Below are positions 1-5,550 of a stretch of DNA of 6,783 nucleotides, one piece after another. Numbering within the stretch: the first letter of the stretch is position 1; the number at the start of each line of letters is the position of its first letter. The stretch is from Nanobdellota archaeon. GTDB lineage: Archaea > Nanobdellota > Nanobdellia > Woesearchaeales > B3-WOES. The translations under genes and the position numbers were made by a program. The notes beneath the pieces are model-generated. The model saw nothing but the letters and a program-made list of their open reading frames with translations. It was not told where the DNA came from and made no database searches. Location of the stretch: contig JAGLZG010000035.1 in assembly GCA_023131705.1 (NCBI GenBank), positions 1 to 6,783 on the forward strand, read 5' to 3'.

Positions 1-630
1 TATAAAGCAGTTATCTTTGACTTAGATGGGACACTTGTTTATACAGCACCAGAATACAGGTATGAGATTGTTGGAAAAGCACTAAAAGAATTAGGAACAA
101 CAGCTTCTAACCATCACATTGATAGGTTTTGGTTTGAGGCAGAAAGAAACACAATAATAAAAAAACATTTTAGATTAAAGCCGGAATTATTCTGGTCAAC
201 ATATAATAAATATGATTCAATGGATTTAAGAAAACAATTAACAAAGTTATACGATGATGTTGGCTTTATACAGGAATTAAAAGAAAAAGGATATAAGATA
301 GGGATAGTAACAGGTGCCACACATCCTATAGCAGAACTTGAAGTAAGTATGATTGGCAAAGATATTTTTGATGCTGTTGTGATAGTTAATTCACTCAATG
401 GGAAAAATCCAAAACCCCATCCCCAGGGAATTAAAGAATGCTTGGATATTCTCGGAGTTAAAAACAATGAAGCAATCTACGTAGGAAATGCAGATGAAGA
501 TGTAATCAGCGCAAAGAATGCACAAGTATTTGATGTTCTTTTATTAAGGGGAGAGCATGTATTTCAGAATACTAATCCTACATTAACAATAAACTCATTA
601 TACGAGTTAAGAAACCTGCTTAAATTATAA
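1..630 (+). CDS. HAD-superfamily hydrolase (phosphoglycolate phosphatase-like), 5' partial
   Basis: The reading frame is open from the first base and ends with TAA at 628-630, giving 209 residues; the start codon lies just outside the window. The visible protein begins within the first HAD strand. Motif I is DLDGT at visible residues 7-11, with D7 the expected nucleophile and D9 the general acid/base. Motif II is the threonine of GIVTG (T104), motif III the lysine of NPKPHP (K138), and motif IV the acidic GNADED stretch at 162-167. The alpha-helical segment between motifs I and II (about residues 18-90) fits a small C1-type cap. The family hydrolyses phosphate esters of small metabolites such as phosphoglycolate, in the cytosol; the substrate cannot be told from sequence. 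An internal ATG at 220 would drop motif I and is not the true start. The gene converges with the small minus-strand gene at 636-746, five bases away. Confidence 0.9.
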   Translation, partial: YKAVIFDLDGTLVYTAPEYRYEIVGKALKELGTTASNHHIDRFWFEAERNTIIKKHFRLKPELFWSTYNKYDSMDLRKQLTKLYDDVGFIQELKEKGYKIGIVTGATHPIAELEVSMIGKDIFDAVVIVNSLNGKNPKPHPQGIKECLDILGVKNNEAIYVGNADEDVISAKNAQVFDVLLLRGEHVFQNTNPTLTINSLYELRNLLKL

Positions 631-635
631 AAAAC

Positions 636-746
636 CTACAAAGAAACAACCCTGGCCTTCTTTTTAGGTCTTTTCCTTTGCCCTCTTACTTTTGCTTTTT
701 TCTTTGCTATATCTTTTTCCCTTTTTGAATATAATCTTCCTCCCAT
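636..746 (-). CDS. small, highly basic protein (36 aa), function unknown
   Basis: Read on the minus strand from ATG at 746 to TAG at 638-636, this gives 36 residues starting MGGRLYSKRE and ending ARVVSL, with about half lysine or arginine. The start is chosen because GGTGAT, a good archaeal Shine-Dalgarno match, lies four bases before it (756-751), and a TATA-like box at 780-790 would place transcription start near 758. An in-frame ATG at 758 would add four residues but leave no leader for that SD. The composition suggests an RNA- or DNA-binding peptide. The segment AKVRGQ followed by a K/R-rich stretch faintly recalls ribosomal protein S30e, but this is too weak to name it. A run of six T on the minus strand follows the stop (634-629). 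Against: short length, and a lysine-rich A-tract can stay open by chance. Confidence 0.55.
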   Translation of the reverse strand: MGGRLYSKREKDIAKKKAKVRGQRKRPKKKARVVSL

Positions 747-778
747 TAAAATCACCATAATTAAGGATTAACAAGGCA

Positions 779-790
779 TTTATAAAATTT
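779..790 (-). promoter_or_regulatory. TATA-like box for the small basic gene
   Basis: On the minus strand the sequence reads AAATTTTATAAA, a close match to the archaeal TATA element. Its centre is about 26 bases upstream of position 758, which would give a leader of about 12 bases carrying the GGTGAT ribosome site before ATG at 746. The region 759-880 is otherwise empty of convincing genes. Confidence 0.4.
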
Positions 791-882
791 GCTATAAATG
801 AATATATAATTTTTTGAGTTGGTGTGGGAGAGCATGTTTAGAGGTTGGCGTTGTATCTCATAAGTAGTAAATAACCAAAAGG

Positions 883-890
883 TTTAAATA
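883..890 (+). promoter_or_regulatory. TATA box of the PP-loop/DUF523 operon
   Basis: TTTAAATA preceded by the purine-rich AAAAGG, which suits a TFB recognition element. The expected transcription start about 25-30 bases downstream falls at roughly 912-920. An ATG at 896 would therefore lie upstream of the transcript, whereas ATG at 920 would be leaderless or nearly so. This decides the start of the following gene. Confidence 0.6.
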
Positions 891-919
891 ATAGTATGTT
901 ATATTCAAGATTAATTAAA

Positions 920-1867
920 ATGGATAACTCTAAACTACTTTCAACTGTTGAAGAAACAATAAATAAATTTAAAATGATTCCTATAAGGGATAAACCACTA
1001 GTAGTTGCTTTCTCTGGAGGTAAAGATAGTACTGCTACCATCTTTGCTTTAAAGAGTTTAGGATATGATGTAAGACCAGTGATTATTGAAATGGGTGATG
1101 ATCCAAGATTTAATGGTGAGGACATTGCGAGAAAACTAAAAAATAAGAAAAATATTGATGCTGAAGTAATTAATTTAAGATCCTCTGAGTATCAAGAAGG
1201 AATTTGTCAATTTGCAGCTCGTGATATTGCGAAGTATTTGGCAAAAATTGATTCTTTAGGAGAAAATGAATCTCAATGTACTCCTTGCTACAATGCCAGG
1301 ACTATTGCTTTAACAGAAAGAGCAATTTGGTATGGATCAAATATTTTTGTAATTGGTCAACATCTTAACGATATGGCCACTTCTTTATTGAAGTGTTATT
1401 GGACCGAAAGGTATTTCCAAGAATTTACACAAAAAGAAAATTTAGCTTATGAGGGTAATCGGATGAGAGAGTTTATTGCAGCTAATCCCATAGATATTTC
1501 TTATTTAACAAAAATGGTAAAGGAAGAAAGATCTGCTACTGATGATCCGCCTGTTGAGATAATAAATAATCAAGTAAGACTAATCCGTCCTCTCGCAGAA
1601 GTTAGAGAATATGATATTCTTGAATTTGTTGGAGATTATCCTCACCAGAGTTCTAATTGTAGTTATCGTGAGACTGAACCAAGACCATTCCGATTATTAG
1701 TTCAATGGGATTTAGATAGAAGATTGAAAGAGGATCCTGAATTAGAAAGTATTTTATATGATCTAGTAATGCAAGGATTAAATGGGGATGGAACACTTAA
1801 GTTTAGGCCGAGAAATAAGCGTGGTGAGTATTATCCTGGATTTAAACCATTCCTCGAGAAAAAATAA
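920..1867 (+). CDS. TtcA-like PP-loop ATPase, probable [4Fe-4S] sulfurtransferase
   Basis: 315 residues from ATG at 920; an in-frame ATG at 896 exists but is only about six bases from the TATA box. The PP-loop SGGKDS at residues 32-37 binds ATP and marks the adenylate-forming PP-loop family. CTPC (C120, C123) followed by NAR, then GQHLND at 146-151, matches the TtcA layout of CxxC, a helix, and G-H-x-x-D. Strand RLIRPLAEVREYDI at about 221-234 is also TtcA-like, and C247 stands where the third cluster cysteine is expected. TtcA-type enzymes activate a tRNA cytidine or uridine by adenylation and replace oxygen with sulfur held on a [4Fe-4S] cluster. No N-terminal zinc finger of the Ncs6/TtuA type is present. 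The C-terminal part (about 250-315) is not recognised. It heads an operon with two DUF523 genes, so it may act on a different substrate from classical TtcA. Isoleucine codons are mostly ATT (17 of 24), unlike the neighbouring genes. Confidence 0.85.
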   Translation: MDNSKLLSTVEETINKFKMIPIRDKPLVVAFSGGKDSTATIFALKSLGYDVRPVIIEMGDDPRFNGEDIARKLKNKKNIDAEVINLRSSEYQEGICQFAARDIAKYLAKIDSLGENESQCTPCYNARTIALTERAIWYGSNIFVIGQHLNDMATSLLKCYWTERYFQEFTQKENLAYEGNRMREFIAANPIDISYLTKMVKEERSATDDPPVEIINNQVRLIRPLAEVREYDILEFVGDYPHQSSNCSYRETEPRPFRLLVQWDLDRRLKEDPELESILYDLVMQGLNGDGTLKFRPRNKRGEYYPGFKPFLEKK

Positions 1868-1868
1868 A

Positions 1869-1873
1869 GAGGT
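1869..1873 (+). promoter_or_regulatory. Shine-Dalgarno site of the first DUF523 gene
   Basis: GAGGT, in GAGGTAA, lies seven bases before ATG 1881 and just after the stop of the PP-loop gene. It supports internal translation within a polycistronic mRNA, in contrast to the leaderless first gene. Confidence 0.6.
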
Positions 1874-1880
1874 AAATTAA

Positions 1881-2360
1881 ATGATAGTTGTAAGTGCCTG
1901 TTTAGCAGGAATTAACTGTAATTATAAGGGTGAATCTAAGCCTAATGAAAAAATAATTTCTTTGATTAAGGAAGGAAAAGCTATTCCTATCTGTCCAGAA
2001 CAACTAGGTGGCTTAACTACCCCTCGAAGTGGAGCAAGAATTTTATCCGGAAAAGGGGAAGATATATTGGATGGTAATAGTGAATTGATTACTGACAATG
2101 GAGGAAATGTAACTAAAGAATACATTAAAGGTGCAGAAGAAACTTTAAGAATTCTTAAGATGTTTGATTGTAACACAGTAATTCTTAAACAAGGCAGCCC
2201 GTCTTGTGGTAATGGTAAAACACAAGGTGGAGAAAGCGAGAGAAAATTAGTTGAAGGAGATGGGGTAACAATATCACTTTTAAAACGAAATGGTATTAAA
2301 GTTTATTCGGAAGAAGATCTAGAAGATAATGAATTGTTTAGTAAATTGAAAAATGGGTAA
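1881..2360 (+). CDS. DUF523 / TudS-like protein (putative [4Fe-4S] thio-compound desulfidase), copy 1
   Basis: 159 residues with the hallmark DUF523 motifs in order: SACLAGINC at 5-13 (C7, C13), PICPEQLGG at 36-44 (C38) followed by TTPR, and LKQGSPSCG at 102-110 (C109). In the characterised family member TudS, three conserved cysteines hold a [4Fe-4S] cluster that takes sulfide from 2-thiouracil, giving uracil; equivalents of all three are visible here. Length is normal for a single-domain member, and no DUF1722 domain is fused. The gene starts 13 bases after the PP-loop gene and overlaps the next gene by eight bases, so all three are probably co-transcribed. Family assignment is secure. The substrate is not, and pairing with a sulfurtransferase suggests sulfur recycling or sulfur supply (inference). 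Confidence 0.88.
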   Translation: MIVVSACLAGINCNYKGESKPNEKIISLIKEGKAIPICPEQLGGLTTPRSGARILSGKGEDILDGNSELITDNGGNVTKEYIKGAEETLRILKMFDCNTVILKQGSPSCGNGKTQGGESERKLVEGDGVTISLLKRNGIKVYSEEDLEDNELFSKLKNG

Positions 2361-2724
2361 AGAACCTATCATTATAAGTATGTGTAGCTTAGGAATTCCC
2401 TGTCAATATAGAGCAAGATCATTTAGAAGAGCAATAGTTAATGATTATATGGACAAATATTTTTTAATTCCAGTATGTCCTGAACAGCTTGGAGGACTTC
2501 CTACTCCAAGAGTCGCTTGTCATTTAGAAGGAGAAAAAGTTATTGGCAAAGATAGTAATGACTACACATTATTTTATCAAAAAGGTGCAGAGTTAGCGTT
2601 GAAGATAGCTAAAATGTATAATGTTAAAAAAGCATATCTTAAAAAAGGATCACCCTCATGCGGAGTTGATGGAATTACTAGAAAATTGTTTGAAAAAGAA
2701 GGAATCAAAGTATGTTTGATATAA
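2353..2724 (+). CDS. DUF523 / TudS-like protein, short copy 2
   Basis: 123 residues, starting inside the end of copy 1 (eight-base overlap, no clear Shine-Dalgarno site, so translational coupling is likely). Motifs are MCSLGIPCQYR at 10-20 (C11, C17), PVCPEQLGG at 40-48 (C42) followed by LPTPR, and LKKGSPSCG at 96-104 (C103); C56 and C121 are extra. It keeps the full cysteine set but is about 35 residues shorter than copy 1, mainly because the loop after SPSCG is shortened (GVDGIT instead of the longer glycine- and charge-rich segment) and the C-terminal tail is missing. The two copies are clearly divergent, so this is not a recent duplication, and they may form a heteromer or act on different substrates (inference). 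The operon ends here, with a T7 run 18 bases downstream. Confidence 0.87.
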   Translation: MGKEPIIISMCSLGIPCQYRARSFRRAIVNDYMDKYFLIPVCPEQLGGLPTPRVACHLEGEKVIGKDSNDYTLFYQKGAELALKIAKMYNVKKAYLKKGSPSCGVDGITRKLFEKEGIKVCLI

Positions 2725-2741
2725 ATTATCTGTCCAGCGCA

Positions 2742-2748
2742 TTTTTTT
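2742..2748 (+). terminator. T-run terminator after the DUF523 operon
   Basis: Seven consecutive T on the + strand, 18 bases after the stop codon of the second DUF523 gene. Archaeal RNA polymerase terminates at such T tracts without needing a hairpin. Confidence 0.5.
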
Positions 2749-2781
2749 CTAAGTAAGAGAATTAGAGATTGAGCATAATAC

Positions 2782-2872
2782 TTTATATACAAACTCCTTT
2801 GTTTTGATGGATTATGGGCTTTGTAGAGGATGTTTTCAAGGTGTTATAATGTGTTTTTTGTATCTTTTTTAA
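2782..2872 (+). other. TATA-like box followed by a tiny ORF or short transcript
   Basis: TTTATATA at 2782-2789 is a good TATA element, and ATG at 2807-2809 lies 22 bases after its centre. The ORF from it has 21 codons, contains CRGC, and ends with TAA at 2872 within T-runs at 2854-2859 and 2865-2870. This could be a very short leaderless gene, a small RNA, or decay of a former gene. Nothing identifies it. The rest of the 2725-2957 gap holds only the promoter of the next gene. Confidence 0.2.
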
Positions 2873-2929
2873 AATTGTAATTGATTTCTCAATATTAAAA
2901 ACACCCACTTGCCACGCACACCAAAACTA

Positions 2930-2937
2930 TTTAAATA
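2930..2937 (+). promoter_or_regulatory. TATA box of the Cas4-like nuclease gene
   Basis: TTTAAATA preceded by CCAAAACTA. Its centre is about 25 bases before ATG 2958, the spacing of a leaderless archaeal transcript, which supports that start codon. Confidence 0.6.
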
Positions 2938-2957
2938 AAATCAGATTTACACTAATC

Positions 2958-3794
2958 ATGCTGAATGTTTCTAGTTTAAGTAGTTATGAATATTGCCCTA
3001 GGAAGCTCTATTTTGCCTATGTCTTAAACATAAAAGAGCCATACAAAAAATCAACATCCCTGGGAACAATAAGGCATGAGACCTATGACAGGATAAATAA
3101 GGCAGAAGAAAAAATAATAAAAAGCATAAAAAAAGGAGACAAAGAAGAGGACATCAAAAGCATCTATAAAAAATACTACAGGGAAATACTGGCAGATGCA
3201 ATAAGAAAATACAAAAAAGAACTGACAGAACTGGACCTTAACCTTGGAGAGGTATTTAAAAATACATGGCCGCTTATTCTTGAAGAATCAGAGACAAGAG
3301 CATCTAATGTTATGAATTTTATACAGATGAATAACCTATATGGAGAAGAGTTATGGAAAAACCTGACCCCAAAAATAGAGTCAGAAATAAGGATAGAGTC
3401 TGAAAAATTAAATTTAAAAGGAATAATCGATCAACTGGAAATCTATAAACAGGGTATTGTCCCTATTGAGCTAAAAACAGGAAAATGCCCGGCAGAAGGG
3501 GTGTGGCCAGGCCATAAGCTCCAGGTAGCTGCTTATGCAATGTTAGCAGAGGAAAAATACAGGCAAGAGATAAAAGAGGGCTTTATATTCTATCTTGACC
3601 ATAAAGAAAAGAGGCATATTGCAATAAACCCATTTCTAAGACAGGAAATAAAGGATTTAATAAAAAAAATAGAGCTAATGCTTAAAAGCAAAGAGATCCC
3701 AAATATAGTAAAAAACCAGAATAAATGCAAAAACTGCGGTATTAAAGAGGAGTGCTACAAGCGATTAAAAACAAAAACTTTAAATACAAGATAG
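2958..3794 (+). CDS. Cas4/RecB-type PD-(D/E)XK exonuclease with Fe-S cysteines
   Basis: 278 residues. Cysteine C13 in EYCPRK near the N-terminus and C257, C260 and C266 in CKNCGIKEEC near the C-terminus form the four-cysteine set that holds the [4Fe-4S] cluster in Cas4, AddB and Dna2 nucleases. Between them stand the RecB-family motifs: GTIRH (G36...H40), D158 in GIIDQLEI, E171 and K173 in IELKTGK, and QVAAY (Q189...Y193). These would bind metal and cut single-stranded DNA ends. Residues 41-150 form a long, charged, mostly helical insert, so the protein is longer than a typical Cas4 (about 180-200 aa). No CRISPR repeats or other cas genes are in the window, so this is best read as a stand-alone Cas4-like nuclease, possibly in DNA repair or replication given nearby rfcS. 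Isoleucine codons are mostly ATA (20 of 30). Transcription is leaderless from the TATA box at 2930. Confidence 0.88.
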   Translation: MLNVSSLSSYEYCPRKLYFAYVLNIKEPYKKSTSLGTIRHETYDRINKAEEKIIKSIKKGDKEEDIKSIYKKYYREILADAIRKYKKELTELDLNLGEVFKNTWPLILEESETRASNVMNFIQMNNLYGEELWKNLTPKIESEIRIESEKLNLKGIIDQLEIYKQGIVPIELKTGKCPAEGVWPGHKLQVAAYAMLAEEKYRQEIKEGFIFYLDHKEKRHIAINPFLRQEIKDLIKKIELMLKSKEIPNIVKNQNKCKNCGIKEECYKRLKTKTLNTR

Positions 3795-3802
3795 ATTATA
3801 AC

Positions 3803-3810
3803 ATAATATA
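3803..3810 (+). promoter_or_regulatory. TATA-like box of the PRC-barrel gene
   Basis: ATAATATA centred about 32 bases before ATG 3839, giving an expected leader of about six bases. A second candidate, TTTAAATA at 3779-3786, overlaps the last codons of the nuclease gene and would give a longer leader containing GTGGGGTT. Which is used cannot be told from sequence. Confidence 0.4.
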
Positions 3811-3838
3811 TCACTCAACAATAGTGGGGTTGTTATAA

Positions 3839-4102
3839 ATGGCTGAAGAAGACAAAAAATTTTCAAAGCAACTCATAGGAAAAACAGTTGTTTCTAAAAC
3901 AGGTAAAAGATTTGGTGAAGTAGGGGATATAATATATGAAACAAGGTCAGGAGAGTTAATTCATTTGATTCTTAAAAACCCTACACCCTACACAGAAAAA
4001 CTAGAGTTGGAAAAAGACAAAGAAAACAACATTCTAATACCTTTTTCAGCAGTCATTGCAATAGGAGATTTTATGGTTGTGTCTGAAGAAGATATTATAT
4101 GA
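3839..4102 (+). CDS. PRC-barrel domain protein (87 aa)
   Basis: A single small all-beta domain. Strands are visible in LIGKTVVSKTGKRFGEVGDI (about residues 12-31), ELIHLILKNP (39-48), and NILIPFSAVIAIGDFMVVS (64-82). The pattern G-k-x-V, G-x-x-x-G-x-v-x-D, and i-P-f-x-x-V-x-x-I-G-D is characteristic of archaeal PRC-barrel proteins. In bacteria this domain is found in the photosynthetic reaction centre H subunit and in the ribosome maturation factor RimM. The small archaeal stand-alone versions are abundant but of unknown function; an RNA-processing role is often guessed. It sits 44 bases after the nuclease gene and 36 bases before rfcS with its own TATA-like box, so co-regulation with them is not shown. 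About 15 N-terminal residues are charged and probably disordered. Confidence 0.85.
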   Translation: MAEEDKKFSKQLIGKTVVSKTGKRFGEVGDIIYETRSGELIHLILKNPTPYTEKLELEKDKENNILIPFSAVIAIGDFMVVSEEDII

Positions 4103-4108
4103 AAAAGC

Positions 4109-4116
4109 TTTTAAAC
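4109..4116 (+). promoter_or_regulatory. TATA-like box of rfcS
   Basis: TTTTAAAC within AAGCTTTTAAACTTTAA, centred 26-27 bases before ATG 4139, which fits a leaderless rfcS transcript. It lies directly after the PRC-barrel stop codon. Confidence 0.5.
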
Positions 4117-4138
4117 TTTAACGCTTTCTCTGTTTTTT

Positions 4139-5101
4139 ATGGAAGAAGATAGGGCTTTATGGACTGAGAAATACAGGCCGGGTGATTTTTCTGAAGTAAA
4201 AGGTCAAAGAGAGATAGTTAAAAGAGTAGAAGCCTTTGTAAAGCAGAAAAACATGCCTCATTTGATGTTTGCAGGGCCGGCAGGCATAGGAAAAACATCT
4301 TTGGCTTTAGTGGTTGCAAAAAAGCTTTTCAGGGATGAGTGGCACTCTAATTTCTTGGAATTAAATGCATCAGACGAGCGTGGTATTGATATTATAAGAA
4401 ATAAGGTAAAGGATTTTGCAAGGACAAAATCAATAGGGGATGTGCCATTTAAGATAATTTATCTCGACGAGTGCGATGCCTTAACAAAAGAGGCTCAGCA
4501 GGCTTTGAGAAGAACAATGGAAAACTATACGCAGACAACAAGGTTTATTTTATCATGCAACTACAGCTCTAAAATCATAGACCCAATCCAGTCAAGATGC
4601 GCTATCTTTAGGTTTAAGCCACTTGAAAACAGGGATTTAAATATAATAATAGATAAAATAGCAAAAGAAGAAAAACTAAAGATAGATGAAAAAACAAAAA
4701 ACGCATTAATGGAAATTTCAGATGGTGACTGCAGAAGGGTTGAAAATATACTGCAAAGCTGCGCTGCAATAAACAGCCATATTACAGAGGATTCAGTATA
4801 TGGTATTGTATCTGTTGCAAGGCCAAAAGAGGTTAACGAAGTATTGAATCTGGCAATAGACAATAAATTCATAGACGCAAGGAACAAGCTGTTGGATGTG
4901 ATGCTAAAATATGGCTTGTCTGGCATGGACATCATAAAGCAGGTTCAAAAGGAAATACTAAACCTGAAGATAGACAACAGGAAAAAGATGGAATTAATTG
5001 AAAAATGCGGTGAAACAGAATTCAGGATGACAGAAGGCTCTGATGAGTTTTTACAATTAGAATCATTTTTAGCGCAGATTACACTGGTTTCTATAAAGTA
5101 A
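4139..5101 (+). CDS. rfcS: Replication factor C small subunit (clamp loader ATPase)
   Basis: 320 residues, the usual full length, with no intein. The N-terminus LWTEKYRP (7-14) is the RFC box common to archaeal and eukaryotic clamp loaders. The Walker A motif GPAGIGKT is at 46-53, followed by LELNASDERGID (73-84), Walker B LDECDAL (109-115), sensor 1 SCN (139-141), the SRC motif (152-154) whose arginine reaches the neighbouring subunit's ATP, and the sensor 2 region GDCRRVEN (195-202). The remaining helical C-terminal domain forms the RFC collar. With the large subunit (not in this window) it opens the PCNA ring and loads it on primed DNA. The Walker B box reads DECD, where DEAD is more usual; both catalytic acidic residues are kept, so activity is expected. 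A T-rich stretch (5163-5177) follows and may terminate the transcript. Confidence 0.97.
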   Translation: MEEDRALWTEKYRPGDFSEVKGQREIVKRVEAFVKQKNMPHLMFAGPAGIGKTSLALVVAKKLFRDEWHSNFLELNASDERGIDIIRNKVKDFARTKSIGDVPFKIIYLDECDALTKEAQQALRRTMENYTQTTRFILSCNYSSKIIDPIQSRCAIFRFKPLENRDLNIIIDKIAKEEKLKIDEKTKNALMEISDGDCRRVENILQSCAAINSHITEDSVYGIVSVARPKEVNEVLNLAIDNKFIDARNKLLDVMLKYGLSGMDIIKQVQKEILNLKIDNRKKMELIEKCGETEFRMTEGSDEFLQLESFLAQITLVSIK

Positions 5102-5162
5102 AGAAAAATATCCCAATGAATTAAAAGGGTAATTAAAAATAGGAGATTTCTCAAAAGATTAA

Positions 5163-5177
5163 GTTTTATTTTATTTC
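5163..5177 (+). terminator. T-rich tract downstream of rfcS
   Basis: The sequence GTTTTATTTTATTTC begins 62 bases after the rfcS stop and overlaps the 3' end of the convergent winged-helix gene. T-rich tracts of this kind can end archaeal transcripts. The 64-base gap between the two stop codons otherwise shows only a weak GAGA/TCTC hairpin at 5143-5152. Confidence 0.3.
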
Positions 5178-5435
5178 TTTCTTATCTTTTATCCGTTCAT
5201 ATTCTTTTCTTCCTTTGTCTGTTAAGACAACATAACGAAATACACTACCATTAGGCGCAGGTTCAGAACGAACTTTAACATATTCAAAAAGTTCCAAAAA
5301 TGCACAATTAGGAAGAACAGAAGTAGACTTAACATTAACGCTTTGTGTAAGTGCATAGAAAGTTATCTCTTTCTGATGTTTATACAATTCTTTCAATATC
5401 TTGAATTTAATAGTGTCGCTTTTTACAAATTTCAT
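5166..5435 (-). CDS. winged helix-turn-helix protein (89 aa), likely transcription regulator
   Basis: 89 residues from ATG at 5435. An ATG at 5477 in the same frame is rejected because it lies inside the promoter: a TATA palindrome at 5476-5487 puts the transcript start near 5456, and AGGTAA lies six bases before 5435. Helices are visible at about 7-18 (DTIKFKILKELY), 24-32, and a recognition helix in about 36-50. A two-stranded wing follows around VKVRSEPAPNGSVFRYVVLT (53-72), then a closing helix KGRKEYERI (74-82). The ending LTDKGRKEYERI is common in archaeal winged-helix regulators. No ligand or metal motif is seen. It is divergent from the first coiled-coil gene (5551), which it may control (inference). 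It converges with rfcS. Confidence 0.75.
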   Translation of the reverse strand: MKFVKSDTIKFKILKELYKHQKEITFYALTQSVNVKSTSVLPNCAFLELFEYVKVRSEPAPNGSVFRYVVLTDKGRKEYERIKDKKEIK

Positions 5436-5475
5436 CTTATTACCTTTTTTTAAGGATATACTAAAAAATAGAAAC

Positions 5476-5487
5476 ATTTATATAAAT
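5476..5487. promoter_or_regulatory. palindromic TATA element between divergent genes
   Basis: ATTTATATAAAT is a perfect 12-bp palindrome and could serve as TATA box in either direction. For the minus strand it fits the winged-helix gene well (start near 5456, then a short leader with AGGTAA). For the + strand gene at 5551 it is too far to be leaderless; TTTAAA-type boxes at 5515-5535 are closer alternatives. It could also be part of an operator for the winged-helix protein (inference). Confidence 0.45.
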
Positions 5488-5550
5488 ACACTATGAACAA
5501 TTTTAGGATAGTCTTAAATTTAAAACTAATTTAAAAAAAGTAAATATAAA

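Noticed and set aside
114..467. minus-strand frame of 117 codons opposite the HAD gene
   Set aside because: The + strand carries all four HAD motifs; this frame is its shadow.
820..890. tRNA-like words (GGGAGAGCA, then CTCATAA, then GGTTTAAAT) before the PP-loop gene
   Set aside because: The spacing between the D-arm-like and anticodon-like words is too long, and no acceptor stem, anticodon stem or T-stem pairs properly. GGTTTAAATA is better read as the TATA box.
838..1125. minus-strand frame of 95 codons opposite the PP-loop gene start
   Set aside because: It lies antisense to the PP-loop motif region, has no promoter or ribosome site, and is a shadow of the well-supported + strand gene.
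2353..2360. the eight-base overlap of the DUF523 genes as a frameshifted fusion
   Set aside because: Each protein has its own complete set of family motifs and a normal start, so they are two separate genes.
4561..4935. minus-strand frame of 124 codons inside rfcS
   Set aside because: It is entirely antisense to the conserved rfcS sequence; serine- and isoleucine-rich shadow translation.
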